The position numbers and the translations under genes were made by a program. Below, in pieces: positions 35,531 through 35,550 of a DNA stretch of 35,550 bases; the stretch's first letter is position 1; each line of letters starts with the position of its first letter. Below the pieces are notes generated by a model. It was given only the letters and a program-made list of their open reading frames with translations. It did not search any database and had not been told where the DNA came from. The DNA comes from an uncultured Butyrivibrio sp. (lineage in GTDB: Bacteria > Bacillota > Clostridia > Lachnospirales > Lachnospiraceae), in contig CAMVNV010000022.1 in the NCBI GenBank assembly GCA_947168935.1, forward strand, positions 1 to 35,550, written 5' to 3'.

Positions 35531-35550
35531 CTTGACTCTGCTAATTACGT

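Noticed and set aside
1-35550. CRISPR arrays, tRNA/rRNA genes, transposases or phage genes
   Set aside because: No regularly spaced repeats, no tRNA/rRNA-like sequences and no transposase/integrase motifs were seen in the ORFs.

Overview
AT-rich Firmicutes DNA; codon style and gene content suggest a motile Butyrivibrio/Pseudobutyrivibrio-like Lachnospiraceae (inference). The left part holds an EAL-domain fragment cut by the window edge, a NUDIX hydrolase, a UlaG-like MBL hydrolase, a DJ-1/PfpI protein, a large flagellin on the minus strand, and a divergent EAL(degenerate)-HDOD protein. The centre (6959-20941) is a tight, all-plus-strand operon with no internal gap above about 70 nt. It encodes a GT2; a GT2 fused to a GH3 (auxin-responsive/acyl-acid-amido synthetase-like) domain; two HxxxDG condensation/alcohol-acetyltransferase-like proteins; an acyltransferase-3 membrane protein; a heterodimeric ABC exporter; a second GT2 paralogous to the first; and a STAS domain fused to an AMP-dependent acyl ligase. 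No carrier-protein gene is visible in it. This looks like an undescribed biosynthesis-and-export locus for an acylated glycoconjugate or glycolipid, and is the main discovery candidate. Downstream are a CPBP protease, a radical SAM protein, two small membrane/exported proteins, a MacB/FtsX-type ABC system, and an IrtAB/YbtPQ-like ABC pair preceded by a truncated ABC N-terminal ORF. Both ABC systems share an unusual palindrome. The right end carries MazG, an MBL hydrolase, a 4HBT thioesterase, a nitroreductase and an HD (YfbR-like) phosphohydrolase. All family calls come from reading the translations; no database search was run.
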